Origin: Streptomyces coelicoflavus
GTDB taxonomy: Bacteria; Actinomycetota; Actinomycetes; Streptomycetales; Streptomycetaceae
Assembly: GCF_003112555.1 (NCBI RefSeq)
Contig: NZ_BEWB01000006.1
Span: 1 to 64,000, forward strand
Length of the DNA: 64,000 bases
Reading direction: 5' to 3'
Below the pieces are notes generated by a model, which was not told the origin of the DNA, ran no database searches, and saw only the letters and a list, made by a program, of their open reading frames with translations. The position numbers were made by a program, and so were the translations under genes. How positions within the stretch are numbered: position 1 is the first letter of the stretch; each line of letters opens with the position of its first letter. Shown piece by piece: positions 33,684 to 43,747 of this stretch.

Positions 33684-34303
33684 GTGAAGGCCGCCGCGTT
33701 GGCCGACCGGCGCGCGAAGACCTCCTCGCGCCGGTCAGCCGACTGCCGCAGCGCCGCCTTCCGCTCCCGGCCGGAGAGCCGGTCCAGGTAGACGTGCCCG
33801 TTCACGTGGTCGGTCTCGTGGGCGAGGCAGCGCGCGAAGTAGCCGGTGCCCTCGACGACGAGCGGCGCGCCGTCCCTGTCCAGGCCCCGCACGACGGCCC
33901 GGTCGGGCCGCGGTACGGCCATGACGGCGCCCGGCACCGACAGGCAGCCCTCGCCCTCGTCCAGCAGCCGCCGTTCGGCCGGGGCGAGGGGTTCCAGCAC
34001 CGGGTTGACGATGTGTCCGACATGTCGGACACCGTCGTCGTCCGGGCAGTCGTAGACGAACAGGCGCAGACCGACCCCGACCTGATTGGCCGCCAGGCCG
34101 GCCCCCTCCGCCACGTACATGGTGCGGAACATGTCGTCGATGAGCGCCGCGAGGTCGGGTCCGAACTCGGTGACGTCACGGCACGGCCGGTGCAGCACCT
34201 CCTCGCCGACCTCGGTGACGCGCCGCACCGATCCGCGCCGGGCCTCGGGCGCGAACGGGGGACAGGAGGCGGCGGGCCGTCCCTGTACGAACACACTGGG
34301 CAT
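33677..34303 (-). CDS. def: peptide deformylase
   Basis: 208-residue metalloenzyme removing the formyl group from nascent proteins. The three signature motifs are present: GAGLAANQ (67-74), EGCLSVPG with metal-ligand Cys120, and CLAHETDHVNG giving H162, E163 and H166. Sequence after the last motif is short. An N-terminal extension of about 25 residues precedes the conserved fold. Alternative deformylase copies are common in streptomycetes, so this may not be the only one. Converges with the MenJ-like gene. Confidence 0.93.
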   Translation of the reverse strand: MPSVFVQGRPAASCPPFAPEARRGSVRRVTEVGEEVLHRPCRDVTEFGPDLAALIDDMFRTMYVAEGAGLAANQVGVGLRLFVYDCPDDDGVRHVGHIVNPVLEPLAPAERRLLDEGEGCLSVPGAVMAVPRPDRAVVRGLDRDGAPLVVEGTGYFARCLAHETDHVNGHVYLDRLSGRERKAALRQSADRREEVFARRSANAAAFTA

Positions 34304-34375
34304 GACGTTGGCTCCTTCGGCTCGTGGACGGGCCGGAGGGAACCGGCCCGCGCCCGAGCATGCCAGGAGCCCGCC

Positions 34376-34408
34376 AAGGGCCGCAGCCCCCGAGCGGCTG
34401 CGGCCCTT
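34376..34408 (-). terminator. strong hairpin terminator after the NlpC/P60 gene
   Basis: Perfect 12-bp stem AAGGGCCGCAGC (34376-34387) with GCTGCGGCCCTT (34397-34408) and a nine-base loop. It lies 28 bases beyond the stop of the NlpC/P60 gene on the minus strand and before def. It lacks a long U-tract, as usual in this GC-rich group. Confidence 0.7.
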
Positions 34409-34435
34409 TCGCGTGTGAACGGGTGGTTCCGCGGC

Positions 34436-35269
34436 TTACAGCACGCGCACCGCGCCGCTCGGCGGGTCGTACGAGAGCGGCTTCTCGACCACGCCGGTGG
34501 AGGAGTTCTGCGCGCCGACGAACATGCCGCCGCCGACGTAGACGCCCACGTGGTACGCGCTGCCGGCACCGCCCCAGTACAGGATGTCGCCCGGCTGGAG
34601 GTTGTCCAGCCCGACCTGGGTGCCGGCCGTCGACTGGGCCTGGGAGACGCGGGGCAGGCTGATGCCGACCTGCTTGAAGGCGGCCTGCACGAGGCCGGAG
34701 CAGTCGTAGGCGGACGGGCCGGTGGCGCCGGAGACGTACGCCTTGCCGACCTGGGCCTGCACGAAGGAGACGACGGCGGCGGCCGAACCGGTGGCCGTGG
34801 ACGTGCTGGTGCTGCTGCCGCTGCTCGTGCCGGTGGAGGAGCCGGTGTCCGCGGAGGCGCTCAGGGTGGTGCGCTCGGCGGTGCGCGAGGCGCGCTCGGC
34901 GGCCTCCTTGCGCGCGGCCTCCTCGGCCTTCTTCTTCGCCTCCGCGGCCTTCTTCTTGGCGTCGGCGAGGTCGGCCTTGGCCTGCTTGGCGGCCTTGGCG
35001 GCCGCCGCGTCACGCTCGGCCTGCAGCTGGTAGCTCGCGGCCGCCTGCTGCGTGACGTCCGCGGACTGGGCGACCTGAGCGGCCAGGTCGGCCGTCAGGG
35101 TGGGCAGTTCGAGGGTCTGCGTCACCGGTTCGGCCGCGTGGGCCGCCCCCGACGCACCGGCCACTGCCAGGGTGCTGAGGACGCCACCGGCAACTCCGGT
35201 CCGCATCGCGATCGTCGACGCGCTGCGGCGGGGCTTCCGGTGGCTGCGTATGTGAGCGGTGTGGGACAT
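34436..35269 (-). CDS. secreted NlpC/P60 peptidoglycan endopeptidase
   Basis: 277 residues. A long basic signal peptide (SHRKPRRS, then a hydrophobic core, cleavage near AHA-A at about 45) precedes an Ala/Lys/Glu coiled coil (about 62-130) and a Ser/Thr/Gly linker. The catalytic domain (163-277) has Cys190 in YDCSGLV and His240 in AYHVGVYVGG, the NlpC/P60 dyad. It cuts peptide stems in the wall, acting in growth or division. ATG at 35269 is preferred over the in-frame codon 19 residues upstream because it starts the signal. It diverges from nuoA over a 764-base control region. Confidence 0.9.
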   Translation of the reverse strand: MSHTAHIRSHRKPRRSASTIAMRTGVAGGVLSTLAVAGASGAAHAAEPVTQTLELPTLTADLAAQVAQSADVTQQAAASYQLQAERDAAAAKAAKQAKADLADAKKKAAEAKKKAEEAARKEAAERASRTAERTTLSASADTGSSTGTSSGSSTSTSTATGSAAAVVSFVQAQVGKAYVSGATGPSAYDCSGLVQAAFKQVGISLPRVSQAQSTAGTQVGLDNLQPGDILYWGGAGSAYHVGVYVGGGMFVGAQNSSTGVVEKPLSYDPPSGAVRVL

Positions 35270-35888
35270 AGGGACAACCGGTATCAGTAGCTCCTCCATA
35301 CCTACAAGAAACGTGTGCTGCGCCACAGTTGTTCAATCGGGCCGCCGAATCCCGGGCGTGTCGCTCTTTATTGACGCCGTAACGGACATAGTGGACGGGC
35401 CGTAACCGGCCTGTGATCACGGTCTTTGATCGTTACGCCCGAATTGCCCCGCGCTTACCACTTGTTGGGACACTTGGCCAAGCCCGGTTCTCAGACGCCT
35501 CTCATGAATGTGGCACAGGTCACGGAACGGTTACCCCGGCGCGCGCGTCCGTCGCGTGCGAGGCGGGTCGGCCGCCCGCGGATCGCTCGTGAACGCGCGC
35601 ACGTGTCCACAACGCCCCCCGGTGCTCCCCCTGACGTGTGAACGCCTCCTCTATCAAGGGCTCACGTCCAGCACCAATTTGCATGCAAGGGAAGCTTCTT
35701 GATATTGAGACGCCCCTTGCCCGCCCCCTCTGGCCAGCGACGACGAGTGAAATTGTCACCTCTGGTGATCAGGTGAACGCTTCTTGTGTGAAGATCACCG
35801 CTCATCCGACTTCATGATCGTTCGTCAGGTGGTGGAGATCACAAAGCTTGTGCAATACCCCGTGTCGCAGATCACAGAGGGTCGGGCA

Positions 35889-35894
35889 TAGGAT
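35889..35894 (+). promoter_or_regulatory. candidate -10 box of the nuo promoter
   Basis: TAGGAT fits the streptomycete housekeeping -10 pattern TAgnnT. No good -35 hexamer lies 17 bases upstream. If used, transcription would start near 35901, giving a 130-base leader with the Rex-type site just inside it. Confidence 0.4.
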
Positions 35895-35909
35895 GCGAGG
35901 CAGTTGGGC

Positions 35910-35927
35910 TTGTGACCTGCTTCACAT
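35910..35927 (+). promoter_or_regulatory. Rex-type operator upstream of nuoA
   Basis: TTGTGACCTGCTTCACAT has perfect TGTGA and TCACA half-sites separated by six bases. It fits the Rex operator TTGTGA-N6-TCACAA except for the final base. Rex senses the NADH/NAD+ ratio, and control of complex I by Rex is established in Streptomyces. Placed 15 bases after the -10-like TAGGAT, so bound Rex would block early transcription. The rex gene itself is not in the window. Confidence 0.8.
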
Positions 35928-36033
35928 GTTCGCGATCTTCGTCGGGACGGGCGGGGTTCGTGGGGCTGTTGGGGCGGCTGTGAGTCCAGTGCAACCGCCA
36001 GCAGTCAGTGCCGACTGAGAGGAGCGAGGAGCG

Positions 36034-36393
36034 GTGAACGCGTATGCGCCCATCCTCGTACTGGGAGCCCTCGGGGCAGGCTTTGCGATCTTCTCCGTGG
36101 TGATGGCCACGCTGATCGGTCCGAAGCGGTACAACCGGGCGAAGCTCGAGGCCTACGAGTGCGGCATCGAGCCGACCCCCACGCCGGCCGGCGGCGGGCG
36201 CTTCCCCATCAAGTACTACCTGACGGCGATGCTCTTCATCATCTTCGATATCGAGATCGTCTTCCTCTACCCCTGGGCCGTCACCTTCGACGCCCTGGGG
36301 ATTTTCGGGCTCGTGGAGATGCTGCTCTTCGTGCTCACCGTCTTCGTCGCGTACGCGTACGTATGGCGGCGCGGCGGCCTGGAATGGGACTGA
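36034..36393 (+). CDS. nuoA: NADH-quinone oxidoreductase subunit A
   Basis: 119-residue membrane subunit of complex I with three helices and the conserved loop YECGIEPTP, followed by FPIKYYLTAMLFIIFDIEIVFLYPWA, the family signature. It sits in the proton-pumping arm near the junction with the peripheral arm. GTG at 36034 follows GAGGAGCGAGGAGC, a strong ribosome site. First gene of the 14-gene operon and directly downstream of the Rex-type site. Confidence 0.96.
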   Translation: MNAYAPILVLGALGAGFAIFSVVMATLIGPKRYNRAKLEAYECGIEPTPTPAGGGRFPIKYYLTAMLFIIFDIEIVFLYPWAVTFDALGIFGLVEMLLFVLTVFVAYAYVWRRGGLEWD

Positions 36394-36405
36394 GGGGCCT
36401 TTGAC

Positions 36406-36960
36406 ATGGGACTCGAAGAAAAACTGCCGAGCGGCTTCCTGCTGACCACCGTCGAGCAGGCCGCGGGCTGGGTGCGCAAGTCGTCCGTCTTCCCGGCCAC
36501 GTTCGGCCTCGCCTGCTGTGCCATCGAGATGATGACCACCGGCGCCGGCCGCTACGACATGGCGCGCTTCGGCATGGAGGTCTTCCGCGGATCGCCGCGC
36601 CAGGCCGACCTGATGATCGTCGCCGGCCGGGTCAGCCAGAAGATGGCGCCGGTGCTGCGGCAGGTCTACGACCAGATGCCGAACCCGAAGTGGGTCATCT
36701 CCATGGGGGTCTGCGCCTCCTCGGGCGGCATGTTCAACAACTACGCCATCGTCCAGGGCGTCGACCACGTCGTCCCGGTCGACATCTACCTCCCCGGCTG
36801 CCCGCCGCGGCCCGAGATGCTGCTGGACGCCATCCTCAAGCTCCACCAGAAGATCCAGAGCTCCAAGCTCGGTGTGAACGCGGAGGAAGCGGCCCGCGAG
36901 GCGGAGGAGGCGGCGCTCAAGGCCCTGCCCACGATCGAGATGAAGGGGCTGCTGCGGTGA
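36406..36960 (+). CDS. nuoB: NADH-quinone oxidoreductase subunit B
   Basis: 184 residues of the peripheral arm, holding the terminal cluster N2 next to the quinone site. The four ligands are present: C37 and C38 in [11 protein letters not shown]103 in GVCASSGG, and C132 in LPGCPPRPE. The C-terminal helix [15 protein letters not shown] is an actinobacterial extension. It overlaps nuoC by four bases (GTGA). Confidence 0.97.
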   Translation: MGLEEKLPSGFLLTTVEQAAGWVRKSSVFPATFGLACCAIEMMTTGAGRYDMARFGMEVFRGSPRQADLMIVAGRVSQKMAPVLRQVYDQMPNPKWVISMGVCASSGGMFNNYAIVQGVDHVVPVDIYLPGCPPRPEMLLDAILKLHQKIQSSKLGVNAEEAAREAEEAALKALPTIEMKGLLR

Positions 36961-37712
36961 GTGACGCGAACAACACCGCGGGTGACTCGGGCGACGTCAA
37001 TCCCGAGAAGGACCTGTCCACGCAGAACCTCCCCGGCCAGCGGGGCCAGGGCGGCGAGGAGATCCGCGTCCAGCGCGGCATGTTCGGCGCCAACAACGGC
37101 GGCGACACCTCCGGCTACGGAGGTCTGGTCCGCTCCGTCCGGCTCCCCGGGCCGGCGACCCGCCCCTACGGCGGTTGGTTCGACGAGGTCGCCGACGAAC
37201 TCGAGGGCGCACTGGAGGAGCAGGGACTCCTGCCCGACAACGCCATCGAGAAGACGGTCGTCGACCGCGACGAGCTGACCTTCCACATCGAGCGCGAGCA
37301 CCTGGTCCGCGTCGCCCGCACCCTGCGCGACGACCCGGCCCTGCGCTTCGAACTGTGCACCGGTGTGAGCGGCGTCCACTACCCGCACGACAAGGGCCGC
37401 GAGCTGCACGCCGTCTACCACCTGCGCTCGATCACCCACAACCGGCTGATCCGCCTCGAAGTCAGCGCGCCCGACAGCGACCCGCACATCCCGTCGCTGT
37501 TCTCGGTCTATCCGACGAACGACTGGCACGAGCGCGAGACGTACGACTTCTTCGGCATCGTCTTCGACGGTCACCCGGCCCTGACGCGGATCATGATGCC
37601 GGACGACTGGCAGGGCTTTCCGCAGCGCAAGGACTACCCCCTCGGCGGCATCCCCGTCGAGTACAAGGGCGCCCAGATCCCGGCTCCGGACCAGCGGAGG
37701 TCGTACTCGTGA
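36957..37712 (+). CDS. nuoC: NADH-quinone oxidoreductase subunit C
   Basis: 251 residues, the 30-kDa subunit of the peripheral arm that braces NuoD. The signature [16 protein letters not shown] and the final [12 protein letters not shown] are present. A charged, poorly conserved N-terminal extension of about 70 residues precedes the fold and is typical of actinobacteria. GTG at 36957 overlaps nuoB; upstream codons lie within nuoB. Confidence 0.96.
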   Translation: MSDANNTAGDSGDVNPEKDLSTQNLPGQRGQGGEEIRVQRGMFGANNGGDTSGYGGLVRSVRLPGPATRPYGGWFDEVADELEGALEEQGLLPDNAIEKTVVDRDELTFHIEREHLVRVARTLRDDPALRFELCTGVSGVHYPHDKGRELHAVYHLRSITHNRLIRLEVSAPDSDPHIPSLFSVYPTNDWHERETYDFFGIVFDGHPALTRIMMPDDWQGFPQRKDYPLGGIPVEYKGAQIPAPDQRRSYS

Positions 37713-39031
37713 GCACTTCGCACGCATCCCCTCGCGAGACCACCGAGGGCACCGTCTACACGGTCACCGGCGGCGACTGGGACGAGGTCGTCCAGTCCGC
37801 GGCCCGCGCCGACGACGAGCGCATCGTCGTCAACATGGGCCCGCAGCATCCGTCCACCCACGGCGTGCTCCGCCTCATCCTGGAGATCGACGGCGAGACG
37901 GTGACCGAGGCCCGCTGCGGCATCGGCTACCTGCACACCGGCATCGAGAAGAACCTCGAGTACCGGACGTGGACGCAGGGCACCACGTTCGTGACGCGCA
38001 TGGACTACCTGACGCCGTTCTTCAACGAGACGGCGTACTGCCTGGGCGTCGAGAAGCTCCTCGGCATCGAGGACCAGATCCCGGACCGCGCCACGATCAT
38101 CCGGGTCCTGCTCATGGAACTGAACCGGCTCTCCTCGCACCTGGTGTGCGTCGCCACCGGCGGCATGGAGCTGGGCGCCACCACGGTCATGATCTACGGA
38201 TTCCGCGATCGTGAACTCATTCTCGACGTCTTCGAGCTGATCACCGGCCTGCGGATGAACCACGCGTTCGTGCGCCCGGGCGGACTCGCCCAGGACCTGC
38301 CGCCCGGTGCGGTCGACCAGATGCGCGAGCTCGTGAAGAAGATGAAGAAGAACCTCCCGGAGTACGACAAGCTCTTCACCGGGAACCCCATCTTCAAGGC
38401 CCGCATGCAGGACGTCGGCTACCTCGACCTGGCCGGCTGCATGGCACTCGGCGCCACCGGCCCGGTCCTCAGGTCCACCGGTCTCCCGCACGACCTGCGC
38501 AAGACCCAGCCCTACTGCGGATACGAGACCTACGACTTCGACGTCCCGACCGCCGAGACCTGCGACTCCTACGGCCGCTTCCTGATCCGGCTGGAGGAGA
38601 TGCGCCAGTCGCTGCGCATCGTCGAGCAGTGCCTGGACCGGCTGGAGCCCGGCCCGGTCATGGTCGCCGACAAGAAGATCGCCTGGCCCGCCCAGCTCGC
38701 CCTGGGACCGGACGGCCTCGGCAACTCCCTCGACCACATCAAGAAGATCATGGGTACCTCCATGGAGGCCCTGATCCACCACTTCAAGCTGGTCACCGAG
38801 GGCTTCCGGGTGCCGCCGGGACAGGCGTACGCGGCGGTCGAGTCGCCCAAGGGCGAGCTCGGGGTGCACGTCGTATCCGACGGCGGCACGCGGCCCTTCC
38901 GGGTCCACTTCCGCGACCCGTCCTTCACCAACCTGCAGGCCATGGCGGCGATGTGCGAGGGCGGCCAGGTCGCCGACGTCATCGTCGCCGTGGCGTCCAT
39001 CGACCCCGTGATGGGAGGCGTCGACCGGTGA
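37709..39031 (+). CDS. nuoD: NADH-quinone oxidoreductase subunit D
   Basis: 440 residues; the 49-kDa subunit, related to hydrogenase large subunits and forming the quinone pocket with Nuo[15 protein letters not shown] is near the N-terminus and contains the conserved HPSTHG. The [15 protein letters not shown] helix and the C-terminal [10 protein letters not shown] match the family. GTG start overlaps nuoC by four bases and the stop overlaps nuoE by four. Confidence 0.97.
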   Translation: MSTSHASPRETTEGTVYTVTGGDWDEVVQSAARADDERIVVNMGPQHPSTHGVLRLILEIDGETVTEARCGIGYLHTGIEKNLEYRTWTQGTTFVTRMDYLTPFFNETAYCLGVEKLLGIEDQIPDRATIIRVLLMELNRLSSHLVCVATGGMELGATTVMIYGFRDRELILDVFELITGLRMNHAFVRPGGLAQDLPPGAVDQMRELVKKMKKNLPEYDKLFTGNPIFKARMQDVGYLDLAGCMALGATGPVLRSTGLPHDLRKTQPYCGYETYDFDVPTAETCDSYGRFLIRLEEMRQSLRIVEQCLDRLEPGPVMVADKKIAWPAQLALGPDGLGNSLDHIKKIMGTSMEALIHHFKLVTEGFRVPPGQAYAAVESPKGELGVHVVSDGGTRPFRVHFRDPSFTNLQAMAAMCEGGQVADVIVAVASIDPVMGGVDR

Positions 39032-39900
39032 CCACCTCTTCTTCGGAGCGGGGCGTCAGCCTGGGCATGCCGGAACTGCCCGCGCCCGCCTACCCGGACG
39101 ACGTCCGGGCCCGGCTGGAGACCGACGCGCGCGAGGTCATCGCCCGCTACCCGGACTCCCGGTCCGCCCTCCTGCCGCTGCTGCACCTCGTGCAGGCGGA
39201 GGAGGGACACGTCACGCGCACCGGGATGCGGTTCTGCGCCGACATGCTGGACCTCACCACCGCCGAGGTCACCGCGGTCGCCACCTTCTACACCATGTAC
39301 CGGCGCGGGCCGAGCGGTGACTACCAGGTTGGCGTGTGCACCAACACGCTGTGCGCGGTGATGGGCGGCGACGCGATCTTCGAGTCCCTCCAGGAACACC
39401 TGGGCGTCGGCAACGGCGAGACCACCGAGGACGGCAAGGTCACCCTGGAGCACATCGAGTGCAACGCGGCCTGCGACTTCGCGCCGGTCGTGATGGTCAA
39501 CTGGGAGTTCTTCGACAACCAGACCCCGGCGAGCGTCAAGGCCCTCGTCGACGACCTGCGCGCGGGACGGCCGGTGACGCCCACGCGCGGTGCGCCGCTG
39601 TGCACCTTCAAGGAGACCGCCCGGATCCTGGCGGGCTTCCCCGACGAGCGGGACGGCGCCGTCGCGGCCGGCGGCAGCGCGGGTCCCGCCTCCCTGGCCG
39701 GTCTCAAGCTGGCCAAGGGCGAGGCGTCCGCCGCGCGCGTGGTGCACCCGCGGGACGGCGGACCGCACGACGCGCCGCAGGACCGGGCCGTGCACGACCC
39801 GTCCCCGACGGAACACCTCAGCTCGCACGACGCGCCGCAGGACACATCGGCATCCGACCCTTCCAACCCGGCAGGGCCTACCGCCGAGGAGGGGGAGTGA
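39028..39900 (+). CDS. nuoE: NADH-quinone oxidoreductase subunit E
   Basis: 290 residues, the 24-kDa subunit with a [2Fe-2S] cluster bound by C104 and C109 ([12 protein letters not shown]) and C145 and C149 ([11 protein letters not shown]). It passes electrons near the NADH site together with NuoF. About 70 residues beyond the normal end are low complexity and contain HDAPQD twice, so the C-terminus is an extension of unknown use. Its TGA overlaps the nuoF ATG by one base. Confidence 0.96.
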   Translation: MTTSSSERGVSLGMPELPAPAYPDDVRARLETDAREVIARYPDSRSALLPLLHLVQAEEGHVTRTGMRFCADMLDLTTAEVTAVATFYTMYRRGPSGDYQVGVCTNTLCAVMGGDAIFESLQEHLGVGNGETTEDGKVTLEHIECNAACDFAPVVMVNWEFFDNQTPASVKALVDDLRAGRPVTPTRGAPLCTFKETARILAGFPDERDGAVAAGGSAGPASLAGLKLAKGEASAARVVHPRDGGPHDAPQDRAVHDPSPTEHLSSHDAPQDTSASDPSNPAGPTAEEGE

Positions 39901-41246
39901 TGACCGTGGCCGCCGAGATCAAGGGCAGCAGCCCGGAGAAGCTGCTCGCACCCGTGCTGTCGGCCTTCTGGGACGAGGACGAGTCCTGGACTCTCGACGT
40001 CTACCGGAGGCACGAGGGGTACGAGGGGCTCCGCAAGGCGCTGGCGATGGCGCCGGACGACCTGATCGCGTACGTCAAGGAGTCCGGTCTGCGTGGACGC
40101 GGCGGTGCCGGGTTCCCGACGGGCATGAAGTGGCAGTTCATTCCCCAGGGGGACGGCAAGCCTCACTATCTAGTTGTCAACGCCGACGAGTCGGAGCCGG
40201 GGACCTGCAAGGACATCCCGCTCCTCTTCGCGAACCCGCACAGCCTCATCGAGGGCATCGTCATCGCGTGTTACGCCATCAGGTCTTCGCATGCCTTCAT
40301 CTACCTGCGTGGTGAAGTCGTCCCAGTACTGCGGCGGTTGCACGAGGCCGTGCGCGAGGCCCACGCGGCCGGCTTCCTCGGCGAGAACATCCTGGGCAGC
40401 GGACTCGATCTCGAACTCACCGTGCACGCGGGCGCGGGCGCGTACATCTGCGGTGAGGAGACCGCACTGCTCGACTCGCTCGAAGGCCGCCGGGGTCAAC
40501 CGCGGCTCCGTCCCCCCTTTCCTGCCGTCGCGGGCCTCTATGCGTGCCCGACTGTGGTGAATAACGTCGAATCCATCGCTTCAGTTCCCGCGATCCTGAA
40601 CAAGGGCAAGGACTGGTTCAGGTCGATGGGCAGCGAGAAGTCCCCGGGCTTCACGTTGTACTCGCTCAGCGGCCACGTCGCGGGCCCCGGCCAGTACGAG
40701 GCCCCGCTCGGCATCACGCTGCGCCAGCTCCTCGACATGAGCGGCGGCATGCGCCCCGGCCACCGGCTCAAGTTCTGGACGCCCGGCGGTTCCTCGACGC
40801 CGATGTTCACCGACGAGCACCTCGACGTCCCCCTCGACTACGAAGGAGTGGGCGCCGCCGGTTCCATGCTCGGCACGAAGGCGCTCCAGTGCTTCGACGA
40901 GACGACCTGCGTCGTGCGCGCCGTCACCCGCTGGACCGAGTTCTACGCCCACGAGTCCTGCGGCAAGTGCACACCCTGCCGCGAAGGCACCTACTGGCTG
41001 GTCCAGTTGCTGCGCGACATCGAGGCCGGCAAGGGACAGATGTCCGACCTCGACAAGCTGAACGACATCGCCGACAACATCAACGGCAAGTCCTTCTGCG
41101 CCCTCGGCGACGGTGCCGCCTCGCCGATCTTCTCCTCGCTCAAGTACTTCCGCGAGGAGTACGAGGAGCACATCACGGGCCGCGGCTGCCCCTTCGACCC
41201 GGCCAAGTCGACGGCCTGGGCCGACCGCACGGAGGTGAAGGCATGA
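39900..41246 (+). CDS. nuoF: NADH-quinone oxidoreductase subunit F
   Basis: 448 residues, the NADH- and FMN-binding subunit. The NADH/FMN loop [10 protein letters not shown] is at 66-75, the FMN region contains [12 protein letters not shown], and the [4Fe-4S] motif [12 protein letters not shown] lies in the C-terminal third with a further Cys downstream. It is the electron entry point of complex I. ATG overlaps nuoE by one base. Confidence 0.97.
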   Translation: MTVAAEIKGSSPEKLLAPVLSAFWDEDESWTLDVYRRHEGYEGLRKALAMAPDDLIAYVKESGLRGRGGAGFPTGMKWQFIPQGDGKPHYLVVNADESEPGTCKDIPLLFANPHSLIEGIVIACYAIRSSHAFIYLRGEVVPVLRRLHEAVREAHAAGFLGENILGSGLDLELTVHAGAGAYICGEETALLDSLEGRRGQPRLRPPFPAVAGLYACPTVVNNVESIASVPAILNKGKDWFRSMGSEKSPGFTLYSLSGHVAGPGQYEAPLGITLRQLLDMSGGMRPGHRLKFWTPGGSSTPMFTDEHLDVPLDYEGVGAAGSMLGTKALQCFDETTCVVRAVTRWTEFYAHESCGKCTPCREGTYWLVQLLRDIEAGKGQMSDLDKLNDIADNINGKSFCALGDGAASPIFSSLKYFREEYEEHITGRGCPFDPAKSTAWADRTEVKA

Positions 41247-43747
41247 CCGTGACCACCAATACTCCCTCGGGAGGGGGAGCAGCGGCGGTCCCGCCGGAAG
41301 ATCTCGTCACCCTGACGATCGACGGCGCCGAGATCAGTGTGCCCAAGGGCACCCTGGTCATCCGGGCCGCCGAACAGCTCGGCATCGAGATCCCCCGGTT
41401 CTGCGACCACCCCCTCCTCGACCCGGCCGGCGCCTGCCGCCAGTGCATCGTCGAGGTCGAGGGCCAGCGCAAGCCCATGGCGTCCTGCACCATCACCTGC
41501 ACCGACGGCATGGTGGTGAAGACCCAGCTCACCTCGCCCGTCGCCGAGAAGGCCCAGTACGGGGTGATGGAGCTGCTGCTCATCAACCACCCGCTGGACT
41601 GCCCGGTCTGCGACAAGGGCGGCGAGTGCCCCCTTCAGAACCAGGCGATGTCGCACGGCCAGGCCGACTCCCGCTTCGAGGGCAGGAAGCGGACCTACGA
41701 GAAGCCCGTGCCGATCTCCACGCAGGTCCTGCTCGACCGCGAGCGCTGCGTGCTGTGCGCCCGCTGCACCCGGTTCTCCAACCAGGTCGCGGGCGACCCG
41801 ATGATCGAGCTGATCGAGCGGGGCGCGCTCCAGCAGGTCGGCACCGGCGAGGGCGACCCCTTCGAGTCGTACTTCTCCGGCAACACCATCCAGATCTGCC
41901 CGGTCGGCGCGCTGACCTCGGCGGCGTACCGGTTCCGCTCCCGGCCCTTCGACCTGATCTCCTCGCCGTCGGTGTGCGAGCACTGCTCCGGCGGCTGCGC
42001 CACCCGCACCGACCACCGGCGCGGCAAGGTCATGCGGCGCCTCGCGGCCAACGAGCCCGAGGTCAACGAGGAGTGGATCTGCGACAAGGGGCGCTTCGGG
42101 TTCCGGTACGCGCAGCAGCGGGACCGGCTCACCACGCCCCTGGTGCGCAACGCGGAGGGCGAGCTGGAGCCGGCCTCCTGGCCGGAGGCGCTGCAGATCG
42201 CCGCGCAGGGACTGCTCGCCTCCAGGGGCCGCACCGGCGTCCTGACCGGCGGGCGGCTCACCGTCGAGGACGCCTACGCGTACAGCAAGTTCGCGCGCGT
42301 GGCGCTCGACACCAACGACATCGACTTCCGCGCGCGCGTGCACAGCGCCGAGGAGGCCGACTTCCTGGCCGCCCGGATCGCCGGACGGGGCCGTGACCTC
42401 GACGGCACCGGCGTCACGTACACGTCGCTGGAGAAGGCGCCCGCAGTGCTGCTGGTCGGCTTCGAGGCCGAGGAGGAGGCGCCCGGCGTCTTCCTCCGGC
42501 TGCGCAAGGCGTGGCGCAAGCACGGACAGAAGGTCTTCTCACTGGCCACGCACGCCACACGGGGCCTGGAGAAGGCGGGCGGCACCCTGCTCCCCGCCGC
42601 TCCGGGCACCGAGACCGAGTGGCTGGACGCCCTCGCGAGCGGCGTCGGCCTGGAGGAGGGCGGCAGCCAGGCGGCCGAGGCCCTGCGCGCCGAGGGTGCC
42701 GTGATCGTCGTCGGCGAACGGCTGGCGTCCGTGGCCGGCGGCCTCACCTCAGCCGTACGGACCTCGGCGGCGACCGGCGCCCGGCTGGTGTGGATCCCAC
42801 GCCGGGCCGGGGAGCGCGGCGCCATCGAGGCGGGCGCGCTGCCGTCGCTGCTGCCCGGCGGACGCCCCGCGACCGACCCCCGCGCGCGTGAGGAGGTCGC
42901 CGCCCTGTGGGGCCTGTCCGACCTTCCGCACCGCTACGGCCGCGACACCGGCGAGATCGTCGAGGCCGCGGCCCGGGGCGAACTCCAGGCGCTGCTGGTG
43001 GCGGGCGTGGAGGTCGCCGACCTGCCCGACCCCACGCGCGCGCGTGCGGCACTCGACGAGGCCGGGTTCGTGGTGTCGCTGGAGCTGCGGCCCAGCGAGG
43101 TCACCGAACGCGCCGACGTCGTCCTGCCCGTCGCCGCGGTCGCCGAGAAGCCCGGCACCTTCCTCAACTGGGAGGGCAGGGTGCGCTTCTTCGAAGCCGC
43201 GCTCAAGCCCGACCAGATGACCCGGCGCCTCGCCCCCGCCGACGCCCGCGTCCTGCAGATGCTGGCCGACGCCATGGACGTCCACCTCGGCCTGCCCGAC
43301 CTGCGCACCACGCGCGCGGAGATCGACCGGCTCGGCGCCTGGGACGGGCCGCGGGCCGGTGAGCCCCTTCAGACCGCGAGCGCGCTGCCGCGGCCGGCCG
43401 CCGGAGAAGCCGTACTGGCGGGGCACCGGCTGCTGCTCGACCAGGGACTGCTCCAGCAGGGCGACGAGGCGCTGGCCGGCACCCGGCACGCCGCACGCGC
43501 GCGCGTGTCGGCCGCCACGGCCGCCGAGGCGGGCGTCAAGGACGGCGACGTCCTCGCCGTGACCGGACCGGCCGGGGCCGTCGCCTTCCCGCTCCAGGTC
43601 ACCGAGATGCCCGACCGGGTGGTCTGGCTTCCGCTGAACTCGGCCGGCACCGGCGTCGCCTCCGACGCCGGGGTCCTGCCCGGAACCCTCGTCCGCATCG
43701 GTCCGGCGACGCCCGAGGGCGCCGCCCCCAAGGAGGTGGAGGCATGA
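41243..43747 (+). CDS. nuoG: NADH-quinone oxidoreductase subunit G
   Basis: 834 residues. The ferredoxin-like N-terminus binds [2Fe-2S] through C54, C65, C68 and C82. Next come the His/Cys-bound cluster at [18 protein letters not shown], the 4Fe-4S motif [10 protein letters not shown] with CPVGAL, and then CEHCSGGC, the extra cluster site of bacterial NuoG. The large C-terminal part is a molybdopterin-oxidoreductase-like fold that carries no cofactor. It conducts electrons through the peripheral arm. Confidence 0.96.
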   Translation: MTVTTNTPSGGGAAAVPPEDLVTLTIDGAEISVPKGTLVIRAAEQLGIEIPRFCDHPLLDPAGACRQCIVEVEGQRKPMASCTITCTDGMVVKTQLTSPVAEKAQYGVMELLLINHPLDCPVCDKGGECPLQNQAMSHGQADSRFEGRKRTYEKPVPISTQVLLDRERCVLCARCTRFSNQVAGDPMIELIERGALQQVGTGEGDPFESYFSGNTIQICPVGALTSAAYRFRSRPFDLISSPSVCEHCSGGCATRTDHRRGKVMRRLAANEPEVNEEWICDKGRFGFRYAQQRDRLTTPLVRNAEGELEPASWPEALQIAAQGLLASRGRTGVLTGGRLTVEDAYAYSKFARVALDTNDIDFRARVHSAEEADFLAARIAGRGRDLDGTGVTYTSLEKAPAVLLVGFEAEEEAPGVFLRLRKAWRKHGQKVFSLATHATRGLEKAGGTLLPAAPGTETEWLDALASGVGLEEGGSQAAEALRAEGAVIVVGERLASVAGGLTSAVRTSAATGARLVWIPRRAGERGAIEAGALPSLLPGGRPATDPRAREEVAALWGLSDLPHRYGRDTGEIVEAAARGELQALLVAGVEVADLPDPTRARAALDEAGFVVSLELRPSEVTERADVVLPVAAVAEKPGTFLNWEGRVRFFEAALKPDQMTRRLAPADARVLQMLADAMDVHLGLPDLRTTRAEIDRLGAWDGPRAGEPLQTASALPRPAAGEAVLAGHRLLLDQGLLQQGDEALAGTRHAARARVSAATAAEAGVKDGDVLAVTGPAGAVAFPLQVTEMPDRVVWLPLNSAGTGVASDAGVLPGTLVRIGPATPEGAAPKEVEA

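Larger units (their letters stand above)
35270..36033. other. 764-base non-coding region between the NlpC/P60 gene and nuoA
   Basis: No credible gene in either strand: short frames here lack ribosome sites and codon bias. The right part holds a -10-like TAGGAT (35889-35894) and a Rex-type operator (35910-35927) in front of nuoA, plus the nearby inverted repeat CACAA-AGC-TTGTG at 35840-35852. The left part, toward the hydrolase, holds GTAAC elements at 35379-35383 and 35402-35406 and inverted copies at 35432-35436 and 35530-35534. The middle is less GC-rich than the genes. No ydaO-type leader was found here. Confidence 0.6.

Noticed and set aside
35270..35520. Possible c-di-AMP riboswitch before the NlpC/P60 gene
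   Set aside because: The conserved ydaO blocks found at 59423-59606 are absent here.
35508..35759. Short frames in both strands between the NlpC/P60 gene and nuoA
   Set aside because: Under 80 codons, no ribosome site, atypical third positions; the region reads as regulatory DNA.
35765..35805. Second full Rex site around CTTGTGTGAAGATCACC
   Set aside because: Half-sites are off by one base in spacing and the right half lacks the CAA end.
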